A stretch of DNA of 64,000 bases, from NCBI GenBank assembly GCA_003194525.1, contig NBIV01000009.1:496001-560000 (forward strand), in the 5' to 3' direction. Below, piece by piece: positions 42,714 to 53,631 of the stretch. Source of the DNA: Gracilariopsis chorda. Its lineage: Eukaryota; Rhodophyta; Florideophyceae; Gracilariales; Gracilariaceae. The translations under genes and the position numbers were made by a program. Every line of letters begins with the position of its first letter. Within the stretch, counting starts at the first letter, position 1. The notes under the pieces were generated by a model, which saw nothing but the letters and a program-made list of their open reading frames with translations, did no database searches and was not told the origin of the DNA.

Positions 42714-44945
42714 ATGCATATTTGGGGCGTTTCACCAACTTTCGGCAGGGTCGACAAGACCTTGACCCCTGAGTTCGAAGAGAACATCATTCAAGATCAT
42801 CGCGAGGATGGATATTGGGTTGACAGTTTTGATGTGAATGGAAGCGGGTTACCAGACATCATCGGATATGGTCTAAACTCCGGTGAACTGACTTGGTTCG
42901 AGAACCCGAACGCATCTCACCTCGCACCTAAAGAATGGACAGCAAGGAAAATTGCACAAGTAGATGAACCGGTTGGTATGTATCATGCTCCGATAGCTGG
43001 TACTGCTTACGAAGATATTGTCATATGTTCTCAGTACGGAGGTACCATGGACACCATTGACACGGAAGGCGGTAAGCTACATTGGTACCAGAACCCTCTT
43101 GGAAATGGTGGTACCGTTGATGACGTCTGGGTGAAGCGGTATATCGGCAAAGCCGCCGGTATGCATCGAGTAGTAGTTGGGCGCTTCACACAGACTGAAG
43201 AGCTCGAGGTAATGGGGTGGCCCATCTGTGGCCAGCCCGGCAACACCCACTCGGCTATCAAAGTGAAGCTTTGGCAGAAGCCTGAAGACATACTCAATGC
43301 TTCAATGTGGAATGAGACGCTGATTACAGAGACATACTTTCACGTTGTACATGATTTGGCGATGCGAAAATACCGCGCTACGACAGGGGACCTTCGCGAC
43401 TCTTTGATTGTTGCCTCCGAAGAAGGCCTAACTTGGGTATACTTCGATGAAGGATGGAACTTTAAGCACATTGCCGACGGCGTACCTTCCTCGACGGAGT
43501 GTGGATATTGGGGCTGTCAAAATGTCGATGTGGGGCAAATCGGAGAAGATCCTTTCGCTTTCATCGCTACATCTGGGCCATTCCATGGCAATGTGGCCAT
43601 GGTTTACATCAAGCAACGGGGTGGCCTAGGCTCAATCGAGGGAGCCGAGTGGAAGGAATATACTCTTGATGTATACGGGAACAATGGACTGCCGATACGC
43701 GACGGAAACGGAGACAAACATCACGTTCTGTGCGCAGACATGGATGGCGACGGAGATGACGAAATACTCTTCTCACTCAGAGACCAAGGAGTGGTGTACT
43801 TCAAGATCGACGACGCAACATGTGGAGAATTTCTACAATATCACACTTCGACAGCATCAGCAGCAAGAGCCACCGTTGGGGATTTTAACGGTGATGGGTC
43901 TTTAGACTACGCTACCATGGGGTATGGGGTCAAGGATTATTACGAGGCGGAGGACGTACAGTTGAATGTGTACTACAACAGTTTCGTGACGCCTTCGAAG
44001 AAACGCCTATTCAACACCCAAGAGAATGTTGCTGGCACCATTCAGCTTTCATGTACCAAGGACTCGGAAGTTCAAGTGGATATCTTTCCGGACCGCAAAG
44101 CTTTATACCAATACTTGATAACGATTTACCATTTTAGGCACACCATCGCGTACGTACCAGCTCTTAGCTACCTGTCCAAGGACTACATCAAGCGTGGTAC
44201 CATGATTAAGGTCATTTCCGGATATGTGCAAGTGACGCATCAGGCGAACACTACCCCGGAGACTATCGGTAACACCTGCACACCACAAGGGTCATTGAAT
44301 TTGACAATCCTCAGTGATGATGAGAAGATTCTGGCTGTTCAGGAAACTGTGCTAATGATCTTTCAACCAGACTTCGATCCGACCACAGAGGACTTCCCCA
44401 TCGTCAGGAACGCGGGGCAGGTGAACGAATCGATCGAGTTCCAGGAGGTTTCTGGCTTGAAGGAATTTGCATTCAAACCCTACAGTGATTCCATGAGCTT
44501 CTGTAACATGACAGGTTTCACCATTAGGAAGAGGCGTTTCAAATTGTGTCATATTCAGTTCTGGTTAGCAGACCGAGGAGTCGACTGTGGTATCCATGAC
44601 CACTCCGACCTGAACGCTCAGAAAACATTCTGCGAAATTCATGCCTGCATGATCAATGGCACTGGCAGTGGAGCGATGTATCGCAGTCGCGAGCCGTACG
44701 TAATTCCGATTGGACAGATTGACCGTGAGAAAATGAAGAAGATTGTTGTTCCTTCCGGGTACGAGCATGGACCCCTCTGGAACTGGGATGAGAACGGTCG
44801 TCCCCTCCGAAGAGAAGATGGGAGTGTGGTGTATCGTGCCCATGCATGGATAGCGGGAGATGGTGATCCCTTGAATAAGCATCAGTCGATGGACTTCTGG
44901 ACAGCCTTCGAACTGAACCCAATCATTGTTGATTCTAGTTTGTAA
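42714..44945 (+). CDS. aldos-2-ulose dehydratase/isomerase-like (1,5-anhydrofructose dehydratase-type) protein
   Basis: Fungal AUDH dehydrates glucosone and 1,5-anhydro-D-fructose toward cortalcerone or microthecin. It is built from a seven-bladed propeller and cupin domains. This 743-aa protein shows the same plan. Residues ~1-440 are an FG-GAP/VCBS propeller with calcium-binding-like loops (DVNGSGLPDIIGYG near 40, DMDGDGDDEIL from 342, DFNGDGSLDYATMG near 388) and Trp/Tyr-rich blades. The C-terminal ~300 residues include a cupin metal site HDH at 628-630 and EIH at 641-643, preceded by CHIQFWLADRG. No signal peptide is evident at the ATG. Red algae form 1,5-anhydrofructose from starch by alpha-1,4-glucan lyase, which makes this sugar the likely substrate. 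It has its own TATA box and repeated leader. Enzyme identity is by domain plan and motif memory, not alignment. Confidence 0.75.
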   Translation: MHIWGVSPTFGRVDKTLTPEFEENIIQDHREDGYWVDSFDVNGSGLPDIIGYGLNSGELTWFENPNASHLAPKEWTARKIAQVDEPVGMYHAPIAGTAYEDIVICSQYGGTMDTIDTEGGKLHWYQNPLGNGGTVDDVWVKRYIGKAAGMHRVVVGRFTQTEELEVMGWPICGQPGNTHSAIKVKLWQKPEDILNASMWNETLITETYFHVVHDLAMRKYRATTGDLRDSLIVASEEGLTWVYFDEGWNFKHIADGVPSSTECGYWGCQNVDVGQIGEDPFAFIATSGPFHGNVAMVYIKQRGGLGSIEGAEWKEYTLDVYGNNGLPIRDGNGDKHHVLCADMDGDGDDEILFSLRDQGVVYFKIDDATCGEFLQYHTSTASAARATVGDFNGDGSLDYATMGYGVKDYYEAEDVQLNVYYNSFVTPSKKRLFNTQENVAGTIQLSCTKDSEVQVDIFPDRKALYQYLITIYHFRHTIAYVPALSYLSKDYIKRGTMIKVISGYVQVTHQANTTPETIGNTCTPQGSLNLTILSDDEKILAVQETVLMIFQPDFDPTTEDFPIVRNAGQVNESIEFQEVSGLKEFAFKPYSDSMSFCNMTGFTIRKRRFKLCHIQFWLADRGVDCGIHDHSDLNAQKTFCEIHACMINGTGSGAMYRSREPYVIPIGQIDREKMKKIVVPSGYEHGPLWNWDENGRPLRREDGSVVYRAHAWIAGDGDPLNKHQSMDFWTAFELNPIIVDSSL

Positions 44946-45881
44946 GAATTGAGAAATGGTATATGGAGGTGTATACCATGTGCTCATTTGGTGCAGGTAC
45001 ACTTTTACATGACGTCCTCATGGCTGCTTTAGACGAAGCCTGTCGTGCATGGCTTTTTTAGCCTTCAACTTAAGCACCGAAGGTGTAAAAGCCACATGCA
45101 AAACGTGATAATATCTTTCGTTTGTACTTGGAACTAGGCCCATCATGCTCACCGTGATTAGTAGTAACCCAGCTGTAAAAGCATCATATTACCTTTGTCC
45201 TACAACTGAGTCCGTCTTCGTGACGACGACGAAATGCGGAGAGGGTGAGGTATGTGAAGCAGAATTGCAGCCATGTTGAGCGTGCTGGCACATGAACAGG
45301 TTTTAGAAGTTGCAGCAAGTTGACGTCAAAACGTTTAGAGTTTTAGCTATGGACCCGCGGAGCAAGTAATGTTACATGAAAGGGAGAAGAACAAAAAATA
45401 TTATTTCTAAGAACCTACAACGAGCGCGACCCATGCAGCCGTGGCGCCTCAACGCCCATGAAACACCAAGCGCAATTCATGGGACGAACCGTTACCGCCA
45501 CCCCAGCGTCGATGCACCATCAGAACAAAATATTCGTTTCCGTCTCGGGTGCATTCACCGAGCGAGCACAAAAATCGCAATAAACCATAACAAAACAAAC
45601 TCATAGTTAGTGTGTGAACCATATGAACAGTTAGGGAACATGATCAAGGGAGTGACATATTCGATTGCAACGAAAACTACCACCGAGAGATAAACAATGC
45701 CATACAGCACTTATATCTCATGAAGAATTCCATTCGACTTCTTGAAGAGCAAAACAGTTTCCATCAAAACATACGTTGCATGTTGAAACAGAAAAACCTG
45801 TGTCACAAAGAAGCGGGGAATCGGCTTTGCGACGATTCACAGCAAACCGAAAAAGAAGTGGACAAGGGTACATGATGTTCC
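44946..45881. other. 3' intergenic region, AUDH-like / EamA (convergent)
   Basis: No supported gene. Both flanking genes end here. Confidence 0.5.
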
Positions 45882-47075
45882 TCAGCTTTCTTTCTTACCA
45901 GTGCTGGAGATGACTGCACCGGAAACAATCATAGCAGCTCCCGCCATTCCGAGAGAGGTAAGTCGTTCACCCAGCATGAGCGTGGCAACAACGCTGGCCC
46001 ACAATGGTTGTGCGGCAAACAAAACGGCCGCTTCAGATGCTGGAACCGCCTGTTGGCCCTTAGTTTGCAGCCAGGAAGCGGCCGCACTGACAAGCACGCC
46101 AGCCCACAAAACAATCATCAAGTTGAGAAAGACAGCCGTGGGTGTCCACAAAACCGGCGCAGCAGCGGCGACGGAAGTAGCCGCAGCTGCACTAACAGTG
46201 CTTCCACTTTGAAAGGCTGTCTGTGCCCCCAGCCAAATGAATGAAAGCGCCGCCTGAGAGCAGACTTTGATGGCAACTAGAGCGCTGCTCTTCTTTGTAT
46301 TACGTGCGTGGTACGACGTGCGAAGCATGTATACTGTAAGAATAACTGCTGATAACACCTCAAGAAGATCTCCAAGTGGTCTGAGAGTGGCGGCTGCTGC
46401 AGCGGCTGGAGCAGCTGTGAGGGTGAGAAGGCCAACGCCAGCCAGGGCACACGCCGCACCCATGGTTACTTGCGGAGTTAGTTTTTCAATGCGTAAAGCG
46501 GCTGCTGCCAATGGCACAAGCACAGTTGACATTTGCTGCAAGAAGGCGGCGCGAGAGGCGTCGGTGTACCTCAATCCCAGCAACTGAAGTAAATTAGCAA
46601 CGAACATTAGAAGACCGAGCTCCGCGCCGGCTCGAAAAAGCCGTAACAAGGGTCGGGGTGAAGAGCGCATGGAAGGGATATCTCGGATGAGGACGGGTAC
46701 GAAGAAAAGAGAGGAAACGAGAAGTCGGGCAGCGTTGAAATGGGACGGTGATAGGGCTACGGGGAGAACGTAGAGCAGTTTTGCGCATGCTAGAAATGTA
46801 GCGGTGAGAAATGGAACGAGACAAAGAAGCAGGCGCGCTGGGATTGTTGCTTTGATTGGACCGAATGCTAGGGGGATGGACGAGGGTTGACGGGGGAGGA
46901 TGGGTCTCTGAGCACGTGATGGGGTAGCAGCGGAGAGCTCTGGTGCGGCGACTCGACGGATAATTGGGCGACGTGGAAGGAGCGAGGGTCTGTTCGGCTG
47001 AAGCGATGGAAGGGTGTGGCGACGAAGCGAATGGTGGAGCAGAGTAGCTCCGACGAAGGCGGCTGAGTTCGTCAT
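45882..47075 (-). CDS. EamA/DMT-family membrane transporter, probably plastid-targeted
   Basis: Drug/metabolite-transporter superfamily protein of two EamA halves, about ten membrane helices. From the ATG at 47075 (397 aa) the first ~85 residues are Ser/Pro/Arg-rich with Phe at position 7, resembling a red algal transit peptide. The hydrophobic part starts about residue 88 (LLLCLVPFLTATFLACAKLLYVLPVAL). It includes SPSHFNAARLLVSSLFFVPVL, typical of the first half, LRYTDASRAAFLQQMSTVLVPLAA, and the second-half counterpart AVPASEAAVLFAAQPLWASVVA, the classic EamA end-repeat motif. The substrate cannot be told. The in-frame extension to 47282 is unlikely. Confidence 0.85.
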   Translation of the reverse strand: MTNSAAFVGATLLHHSLRRHTLPSLQPNRPSLLPRRPIIRRVAAPELSAATPSRAQRPILPRQPSSIPLAFGPIKATIPARLLLCLVPFLTATFLACAKLLYVLPVALSPSHFNAARLLVSSLFFVPVLIRDIPSMRSSPRPLLRLFRAGAELGLLMFVANLLQLLGLRYTDASRAAFLQQMSTVLVPLAAAALRIEKLTPQVTMGAACALAGVGLLTLTAAPAAAAAATLRPLGDLLEVLSAVILTVYMLRTSYHARNTKKSSALVAIKVCSQAALSFIWLGAQTAFQSGSTVSAAAATSVAAAAPVLWTPTAVFLNLMIVLWAGVLVSAAASWLQTKGQQAVPASEAAVLFAAQPLWASVVATLMLGERLTSLGMAGAAMIVSGAVISSTGKKES

Positions 47076-48241
47076 GGCGGCGGAAGGGCGGTACGGAGAA
47101 GAAGTGAAAGTCGGTCGGAGGGAAACGCGGAAAGGTGAACGGGAGCGCTTAAAGAAAGAGTATATGCAAGTGGGCGCGGGGATGGAGATGAACAGTGGTG
47201 GTGAGGAAGGTTTACGGATTATGTGACGTCGACAGAGAGGCGGGGCGGTGGAGAAGGCGGAAAGGGGCGGCGTATGGTGCAATGGCAGGGCACAGCATTC
47301 AGCCGTTCAGATTCGGAAGCAGCTCTCCGCGGCCGTCGATTGCGGCCAGACGCGCCGCCGCTCAACTCGAGTGTGGCGCGTGACAAGATCTCACGCTGAA
47401 GCGAATACGGCCAATGCGCGATGTCCAAGTGTCGCGCGCGACGTGCTACGCCCCACGTTTGATTCACATGGCGCATCTGGCGCAAATAAGAGCCTTGTAT
47501 CATATTGCCATTTCGGACACGTTGCTGCATTGCGCGTGCGTGCTTCCCCATCCGGCTTACCCTTGGTACCTTTGTACCCCTTCCACACCGCGCTGTCTTC
47601 GTCACGGCCTCAGCGGCTGTCTATCCCGTATGAGTACCCTTTATCTGGTGTAGCCTTTTACCCTTGGTAGGACCATTCCAAGATGCAACTCGTTCTCAGC
47701 TGTCTACATCTACGACTGCGTCTTAGTTTCATCCGCGTGAACCCACGCGACGGCCGTAGAGCACGACGCCAACCCGCGATCAAGTGCGATACACTACAGC
47801 GCGTGATTTGTTGTTTCATCATCATCCACGTCAATTCACTGGTTCTAAGAACCTTGTCACACTCATACCCTTGACGTCTGTTCGCCAACCTCCGAAATTC
47901 AGTGCGTGTCCGACTCACAAATTCACATCGTCACTCTCATACTCTGCCGCTCCAGCTCCGCGCCGAAAGAAATCGAGATTCGAATCGGCACATTCCCTTC
48001 TGAACAACCAACAAGATCTCGCGCTAATCCCCGAGAAGCACCGAGAAGTGATAAGCTTTACGCTTTCAACATACTCTTACGCTTCAGAATCTCGCTTTCA
48101 TCGTTCCACCCGTCAGCAGTGCTGACTCAGCACCATACATGCCCGATCAAGTGCCATATGATTAACTCTACAGCTTACCAGACCAGTCTCACCTCTTCCA
48201 CCATTGCGCAGCAGTCCGTAGTATCACCATCACGCTGACAG
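47076..48241. other. intergenic between EamA transporter and YceD/DUF177 genes
   Basis: No supported gene; several overlapping Ser/Arg/Leu-rich frames on both strands look like chance. It should contain the transporter promoter (right of 47075) and the 3' end of the DUF177 gene. Confidence 0.5.
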
Positions 48242-49003
48242 TCACAAGCCACGTTCCTCCAACTTCCTCTTCATTTCCATCAATCTATCACCAGCACTAC
48301 GATCCCCAATAGTTTCTTCCGCATCAATCCGTTGATCTCCCGATTTAAAAACACTCCATTGTTCCCCATTCTGTACAGAAACTCCACCGCACTGTTCATT
48401 ACAAATTGCTCTAGATTTCAGTCCGAGATATAGAGCATCTCTCACATGTCTAGACATTTCAATTTCATCCGACTCCACAGTTTGCACATCCTCAAACAAA
48501 CTTTCATCCACCTCTTCCTCCCCCTCATTTAAAAGCACGTCAAACGTTCCATCCGCAAGCTCTTCAAATGAGTTTCCACATCGATCACACATGCGCTTCA
48601 ACCATCCTTTTGCGCGCCCGCGCAGCAGCAACCCACCTTTTGCTCGTGTTGCAACCAGCCATACGCCTACTTGTTCGTCGTCGGCGCGATCTTCCTTGGG
48701 CATGTCAATTGTTGCCAATGTGGTCGTTAGTTTTGTTCTTGATGTGCGTCCCTTTCTAGTTCGCGTTTTCATAGTGGAATAGGATAGTGTAACGCCTTTG
48801 CCCGCAGTTTTCGGGGCTGATGCCTGTGAATCGAGTGAAGCAAAATGCGCTCTTCTGTGTGGAGCCGGACCAAGTTGCTTTAAGTGAGATGGTCTTCCGG
48901 CGGATGTTACGCTCGGTCGCAGGGGTATTGGATGGGTCAGCGGCAGAAATGTGGTGAAAGCAGCCATACCACTCTTGCAGTTGCTACTTGGGCGGTGATT
49001 CAT
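48242..49003 (-). CDS. DUF177/YceD family, plastid large-subunit rRNA accumulation protein
   Basis: Bacterial YceD and plant DUF177 proteins are needed for accumulation of 23S rRNA. The plant forms act in plastids. Here the core carries a zinc-type pair of motifs, Cys139-x2-Cys142 (MCDRCGNSFEEL) and Cys201-x3-Cys205 (ICNEQCGG). The acidic strand region between them and the helical segment HVRDALYLGLKSRAICNEQC fit the family. The first ~75 residues are basic, Ser/Pro-rich and include MAAFTTF at residues 13-19. Met13 (48967) is therefore an attractive start because red algal transit peptides keep a Phe near the N-terminus. The function in this alga is inferred from the family. Confidence 0.75.
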   Translation of the reverse strand: MNHRPSSNCKSGMAAFTTFLPLTHPIPLRPSVTSAGRPSHLKQLGPAPHRRAHFASLDSQASAPKTAGKGVTLSYSTMKTRTRKGRTSRTKLTTTLATIDMPKEDRADDEQVGVWLVATRAKGGLLLRGRAKGWLKRMCDRCGNSFEELADGTFDVLLNEGEEEVDESLFEDVQTVESDEIEMSRHVRDALYLGLKSRAICNEQCGGVSVQNGEQWSVFKSGDQRIDAEETIGDRSAGDRLMEMKRKLEERGL

Positions 49004-49321
49004 CTCTGAACATCAAATCCTTTCAGTGCTGACCAGGGTTGAGCGAAAGACAAAAGCACAAATCGGGTTGCAGTTAGCTGTGAACAACTTTGGAGATGCG
49101 CATCAGTTCATGTTTCGATTCCAACGCAATAACCCTCTAGCTAGATCATAGCACGGCATTGCCATGCGACGCGGAATGAAGCGCTAAGATCTGGGCGCAT
49201 CATTTCTCGTTTCTGTTTTTTTCGGGAATATTGAACAGGGTCGGTTTGATCACGTGTACAAGTGTACACAGTTCAGAATCCCTGCAACGCCGCTCGATTC
49301 GCCGCATCCGTTCATCCTTTA

Positions 49322-49533
49322 GGCCTTTCTGCATATGGACATGGACAAAAATCTATCTTGTCCATTGTCCACGATTTTCGGGTCGCTGAAAGAGCAACCC
49401 CACGGAAGAGACACTTCGGAATCTTTCTACCAGATTTGTTTTTAAATTTTGGGCTTAGTAAACATGAATTATTTTTCATTCTTTTCCCGGTGCAGTGTCA
49501 AAAACCCATGTCCATGTCCATATGTAGAAGGCC
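49322..49533. mobile_element. MITE, PIF/Harbinger-like, 212 bp
   Basis: Terminal inverted repeats of ~26 bp: left GGCCTTTCTGCATATGGACA continuing TGGACA, and right ending ...CATATGTAGAAGGCC. Read on the minus strand the right arm matches with one indel and one mismatch. TTA flanks both ends (49319-49321 and 49534-49536), as a 3-bp target duplication typical of PIF/Harbinger. The interior has no coding capacity. Both TIRs start with GGCC, near the GGGCC-type ends of Tourist-like MITEs. Confidence 0.8.
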
Positions 49534-49897
49534 TTATGGACAGACATGCAACGGATTTGTATCGGAATACTGGTAACCCTTAACCTGTATCTCCTATTGT
49601 TCGGTAGCGCGACTCAACAAAGGCACGGTATTGTTCGCTTCGCGGATGAAGAAAATGTGAGATATGTCTTGTATACAAATACCAAAGCAGAATAATTCGT
49701 GAAAACTTCGCGGAGGCCAGAAACTCAACTGTCATACAAGATACCAAAGATAACGAAGGATTCAGACGAACGTCATCTGCACCCTTCGTCACTATTAATA
49801 TGCTTGAGATGATGATGATCTTGGTTGTTGAACTGTCGCCAACTGGTTCCAGAGATTCGCAAGAAGATGCAGGCTTCGTCAACTCATAACATCAGTC

Positions 49898-49916
49898 ATG
49901 CGATTCCAAATCGCAT
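49898..49916. repeat. 8-bp perfect hairpin ATGCGATT-CCA-AATCGCAT
   Basis: Perfect 8-bp arms with a 3-base loop. It is followed by GCGCAGGCGCAAA, whose TTGCGC motif recurs at about 49965 and 50134. Confidence 0.7.
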
Positions 49917-50156
49917 ATTGCGCAGGCGCAAAATGAGTTCCACGTGTACAAAACGTGACAGTTTGAGACAATTTGCGCAAAAGGGCTACTCACGGTTGAG
50001 CCCCCTTGCAGCAAGAAATTACGAAATTTTAATGCCGCTGCCAGGACGCTGCATCAATGCACTACACGGATGCGGCGCTACGAAGGATAATTGTCACACT
50101 TTGGATCAAATCAGTCACGCCACGCATGTACTATTTGCGCCTACGCAAAATGCAAT

Positions 50157-50206
50157 TTGGAATTTCAGGAGTTACCCAATGCGTAAATTAACTCCCGAAA
50201 TTCCAA
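50157..50206. repeat. 18-bp inverted repeat
   Basis: TTGGAATTTCAGGAGTTA (50157-50174) pairs with TAACTCCCGAAATTCCAA (50189-50206) with one mismatch, around a 14-base loop. Confidence 0.8.
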
Positions 50207-50631
50207 GGCGCCGCATTGGCAGAATCGAAACAGATTGTCAGTTCTGACCAATCACATACCGGCACGTTCGTCAAGGCCCATGGCGTTACTGTTCATCTCA
50301 ACATGGTGTACGAAGCACACTCTTGTTGCATGCACTTCGATCCAAGTCCAGAAGAGACAACCTGCGCGCTGCAGGATGTGTTCCTTTTGCTTGCTGTGGG
50401 ACCCATTCTCCTTATCAGGCGCTGGACAGACATGATGGGGCAGCGTGTCACAAATGCACGGTCGTCTTCCAGCCTGCCCACCCATAAGTTGGCAGGGTGA
50501 ACCGCTATAAGAACATCTGCTGCTTGTGCAAACGACGACGACGACGACAACAGCAACACAACAAACAGCCAGATATAAGCGTTGACGTCAATAGCATTTC
50601 CAAACATCACATCCTTGCTAACCAATACGCA

Positions 50632-51303
50632 ATGGCTGCTTCAATTCTTATCATTGGTGCCAACGGACGCATGGGACAGCATCTCATCTACGCCGCAGCT
50701 CGTGAAACAAACAAACCTACGATTCATGCTTTCGTTCGCAACCCTGCGTCACTCCCACCTCCCGTCGCCTCCGTTTGCGATTCTGTTCAGAGAGGGAATG
50801 CTCTGGAAGCTGAAGATGTGCGAGCCGCTCTTGTCGAATCTTCAGCCACCCACATAATTGTCGCTATCGGCGTTCCAAACAGTACTGCTCGAAGCACTCT
50901 TCGCGCGGACTCTGCAAAGGCAATCACTGAGGCTATCGAACGAAGTGAGCAGCCAGTCAAAGTGGTGGTCGTATCCAGTATGGGTGCCGGCGGTACGAAG
51001 ATCAAGTTCGGGTTCGGTATTGGCTCTTTGACTCACTTCATTTTGCGACACGTTCTGGACGATCATGACCATCAGGAAGAGCGCTTTCTCAGCTTTTTCG
51101 AGAATGACAAGGATAAGTTACTTATTGTCAGACCTACTGAGTTGACGGAGGGAAGGGCTGGTGCGAAAGTTACGCTGTTTGACGGTGATAAAAGGACCCC
51201 GTCAATGAAGGTCGATAGAGGTGATGTTGCGACCTGGATTGCAGGACAGGTTTGCAGGGATGGTGAATGTTTTGGACGCGCTGTAAACATCACCAGGGCT
51301 TAG
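50632..51303 (+). CDS. NAD(P)-binding Rossmann protein (NmrA-like/atypical SDR)
   Basis: A short protein (223 aa) with the dinucleotide-binding glycine motif G9-x2-G12-x2-G15 in LIIGANGRMGQ right at its N-terminus. The typical SDR/NAD(P)H-binding strands follow: FVRN after the second strand, HIIVAIGV, and the VVVVSSMGAG strand (residues ~105-115). YxxxK catalytic residues are not evident, as in redox-inactive or sensor members of the NAD(P)H-binding family (PF13460-like). It may be a reductase or a sensor; no substrate can be assigned. Met46 of a longer frame is this ATG at 50632; the upstream frame is Arg-rich and looks like UTR. Confidence 0.82.
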   Translation: MAASILIIGANGRMGQHLIYAAARETNKPTIHAFVRNPASLPPPVASVCDSVQRGNALEAEDVRAALVESSATHIIVAIGVPNSTARSTLRADSAKAITEAIERSEQPVKVVVVSSMGAGGTKIKFGFGIGSLTHFILRHVLDDHDHQEERFLSFFENDKDKLLIVRPTELTEGRAGAKVTLFDGDKRTPSMKVDRGDVATWIAGQVCRDGECFGRAVNITRA

Positions 51304-53631
51304 TAAGGCTGTGCTGTAGTTTATGGGGATGTGGCTTCTTCCGAAAGGTGTAGGTCAACGACCTTCTAGAAATTTCTTTTGCCTGTCTGCTTAAGGAAAG
51401 CGAGAGCAGAGTTGAATCCAGAGTTGTGCGTGCCATATTTGGGAGGGGAGGCGAAGGGGGCTATTATGACAGATGCGTGCGCGATGCATGAGTGATACGG
51501 TGATAGGGATGTTAATAGCAGTGCTCGTGGGTTGCGTCAAGGTTCTGATAACTGGTCTAGAAAAGATTTGAGTTGCTGCATGAATAAAGCGTCAATTGTG
51601 CAATGGTTATCAGCGTGTTATCAGGGGTAACATGAATGGAGCCAGAGGACTGTAGTAGGGAGCTCGGGAAAGCCAAGGGACCATGCTTAACGTGACCACT
51701 GTTAAGAATGTTGTCGATTTGTGATGAGTGCGTGAAGCAGAGTGATCTTGAGGCATTTGATGCAGTTTGGACCAGTGACATAACCTTCCAATGAACGTAT
51801 CGATGACTGGAGTGGACTGTTTGAGGTGAAGATGTCAAAGTTGCGACATGACGAAGATATTGCGCTCTCTTCCTGTATGTTACACCAATACGAATTCTGA
51901 TCGTAGTACATGTACTTGGCATTATCGATGATGAGCGCAAGACTTGCTATTCTGACGTCATTGCGCAACTCAAAAGAGAACGTCTCTTGTGGGAACGACT
52001 GGAATGCTAATGGGCTAATATGCTGCTGGGTGTTTCTCCCAGGCCTTGCACCCTTCTTCCTCAAGAATTGTTCGCTCCAGGACATCGTAGTGGGTGGTAC
52101 TGTCGCTAGGTGGTAATTGCTGTGAGCGCATTGGACTTTTTGGTGACGAAAGTGACGCAGTTGGGACAATCGTATGGGTCGCGATGACTGCGGACGCCGA
52201 ACAACACGCATTTCTCTGACGGGTCATCGCTGGTTCGGTTACTCAGTATGTAGAAATACTGAAGGCGGAGGAGGCAGCGAGGAGGGTGCAACGAAGTGGA
52301 GTGGCAAGTCTCGCGATTATGCTTCCTTGAGTGCCGGCGATAGGCGTTATGGGTGAGAGTTTCGAGTACGATCAAGGGCACTTATTCAGCACAGGAACGG
52401 CAGCTGAGCGACGGCGGAAAAAACGCCAATGTCGGGGGTCAGATGCGCGGCTCTACCAACTTGGGCGGTAAGAAATAGCCTTGTCTTTTTGAATAAGGCT
52501 GACGGTGGGCGGTGATTAGAGCCGACAGCGAATCAGTCTCAGTGGCCACCCCTCATTCTCAGTGCCAGTGATGTGTCGCACGGCCGCTCGCCCATTCGGC
52601 GTCCAGTAGCGTGGACGGTGGGTGGACAGCGGGACAGTAGTACTGTCACAGTACGCGCCACGTGAGCGGAGAAAATTAGCGCGATATCTGCACGTGAGCT
52701 GCCAATCAAAGCGCTCAATCTCACCGCACGCTGTCGGTCCGCGTCGGACTGAGCTGCCCTCGCGAGTCACACACAATCATCCGTCGTCGCTATCGACGTC
52801 ATTCACAAGGCTGCTAACCGTTTATCATTCGTAGCCAACAGAGCTCTTCGCCCTCCTCGCAAAGCTTTTCACCTTACAGGCACCAGGCTGCCGGTGAAGT
52901 GAAGAGAAATCCTTTCTTCATTAACGAGAGCGCCCTCGCAGAGGTTCTGCCACATTCGCCTTACCCCTGGCTGTTTATAGAAGTTAAGACAAGTAAACAA
53001 AGTTGCATGACACATGCACGTGCCGCTGCATGCCGATGGCGAGCCAATCGCAGCAATGAACATGTGTGTAAACGTAAACAGTTCTGCCAACGCTGTCGGC
53101 CTTCATCGCCCCGGAATCGGCGCAACGCTTATAGTCTATATTGCATCACCTTTGTGTATGCCGTTGCCTGGAGCATTTAACGGCCGCATCCTTGCTTCCC
53201 CGTCCCCAACCCTCATACGTTTCCCCTAATACAGCTTTTCTGTCGCCGAATTCGCATCACTAGTCTGTCTGCGCGCTGCGCCAAACTCACTGTACATTTG
53301 CCTGTCCTTTCAATACCGTATTGAAAGCGGGGAGAACAGCTTGCTTGGCCCGAGTATAATCTTCCAGACACGTTTTTTCGCCCATTTCGCTTTTCCTCGC
53401 TTAATCCGATTCCCCACGCCGCCTGTTTGTACACCTTCTTTCTAAACCCCTGCGCAGCTTTCCGTATCTTATCTGTGTGAATATCTTTCTCGGTGGAATC
53501 CCAACCAACACGTTTCTTTTTCGACCCTAGTTTGAATACGCCCCAACAGCAACTGCCTTCTTCACCTACCACTGTTTAATCAAGCGTATCGCAGTCTCAA
53601 CACTCGCTCCCTACAACTGTTGCCATTCGCC
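51304..53631. other. 2.3-kb intergenic region
   Basis: No supported gene. Frames at 51557-52211 and 53213-53572 on the minus strand lack recognisable domains. The DEP/DUF547 promoter must lie at the right end. Confidence 0.45.

Larger units (their letters stand above)
49537..50631. other. hairpin-rich region upstream of the NAD(P)-binding protein
   Basis: No supported gene. It contains the inverted repeats at 49898-49916 and 50157-50206. A TATA-like CTATAAGAA lies near 50507-50515, about 120 bases before the ATG at 50632. A CGA microsatellite lies at about 50532-50547. Confidence 0.45.
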
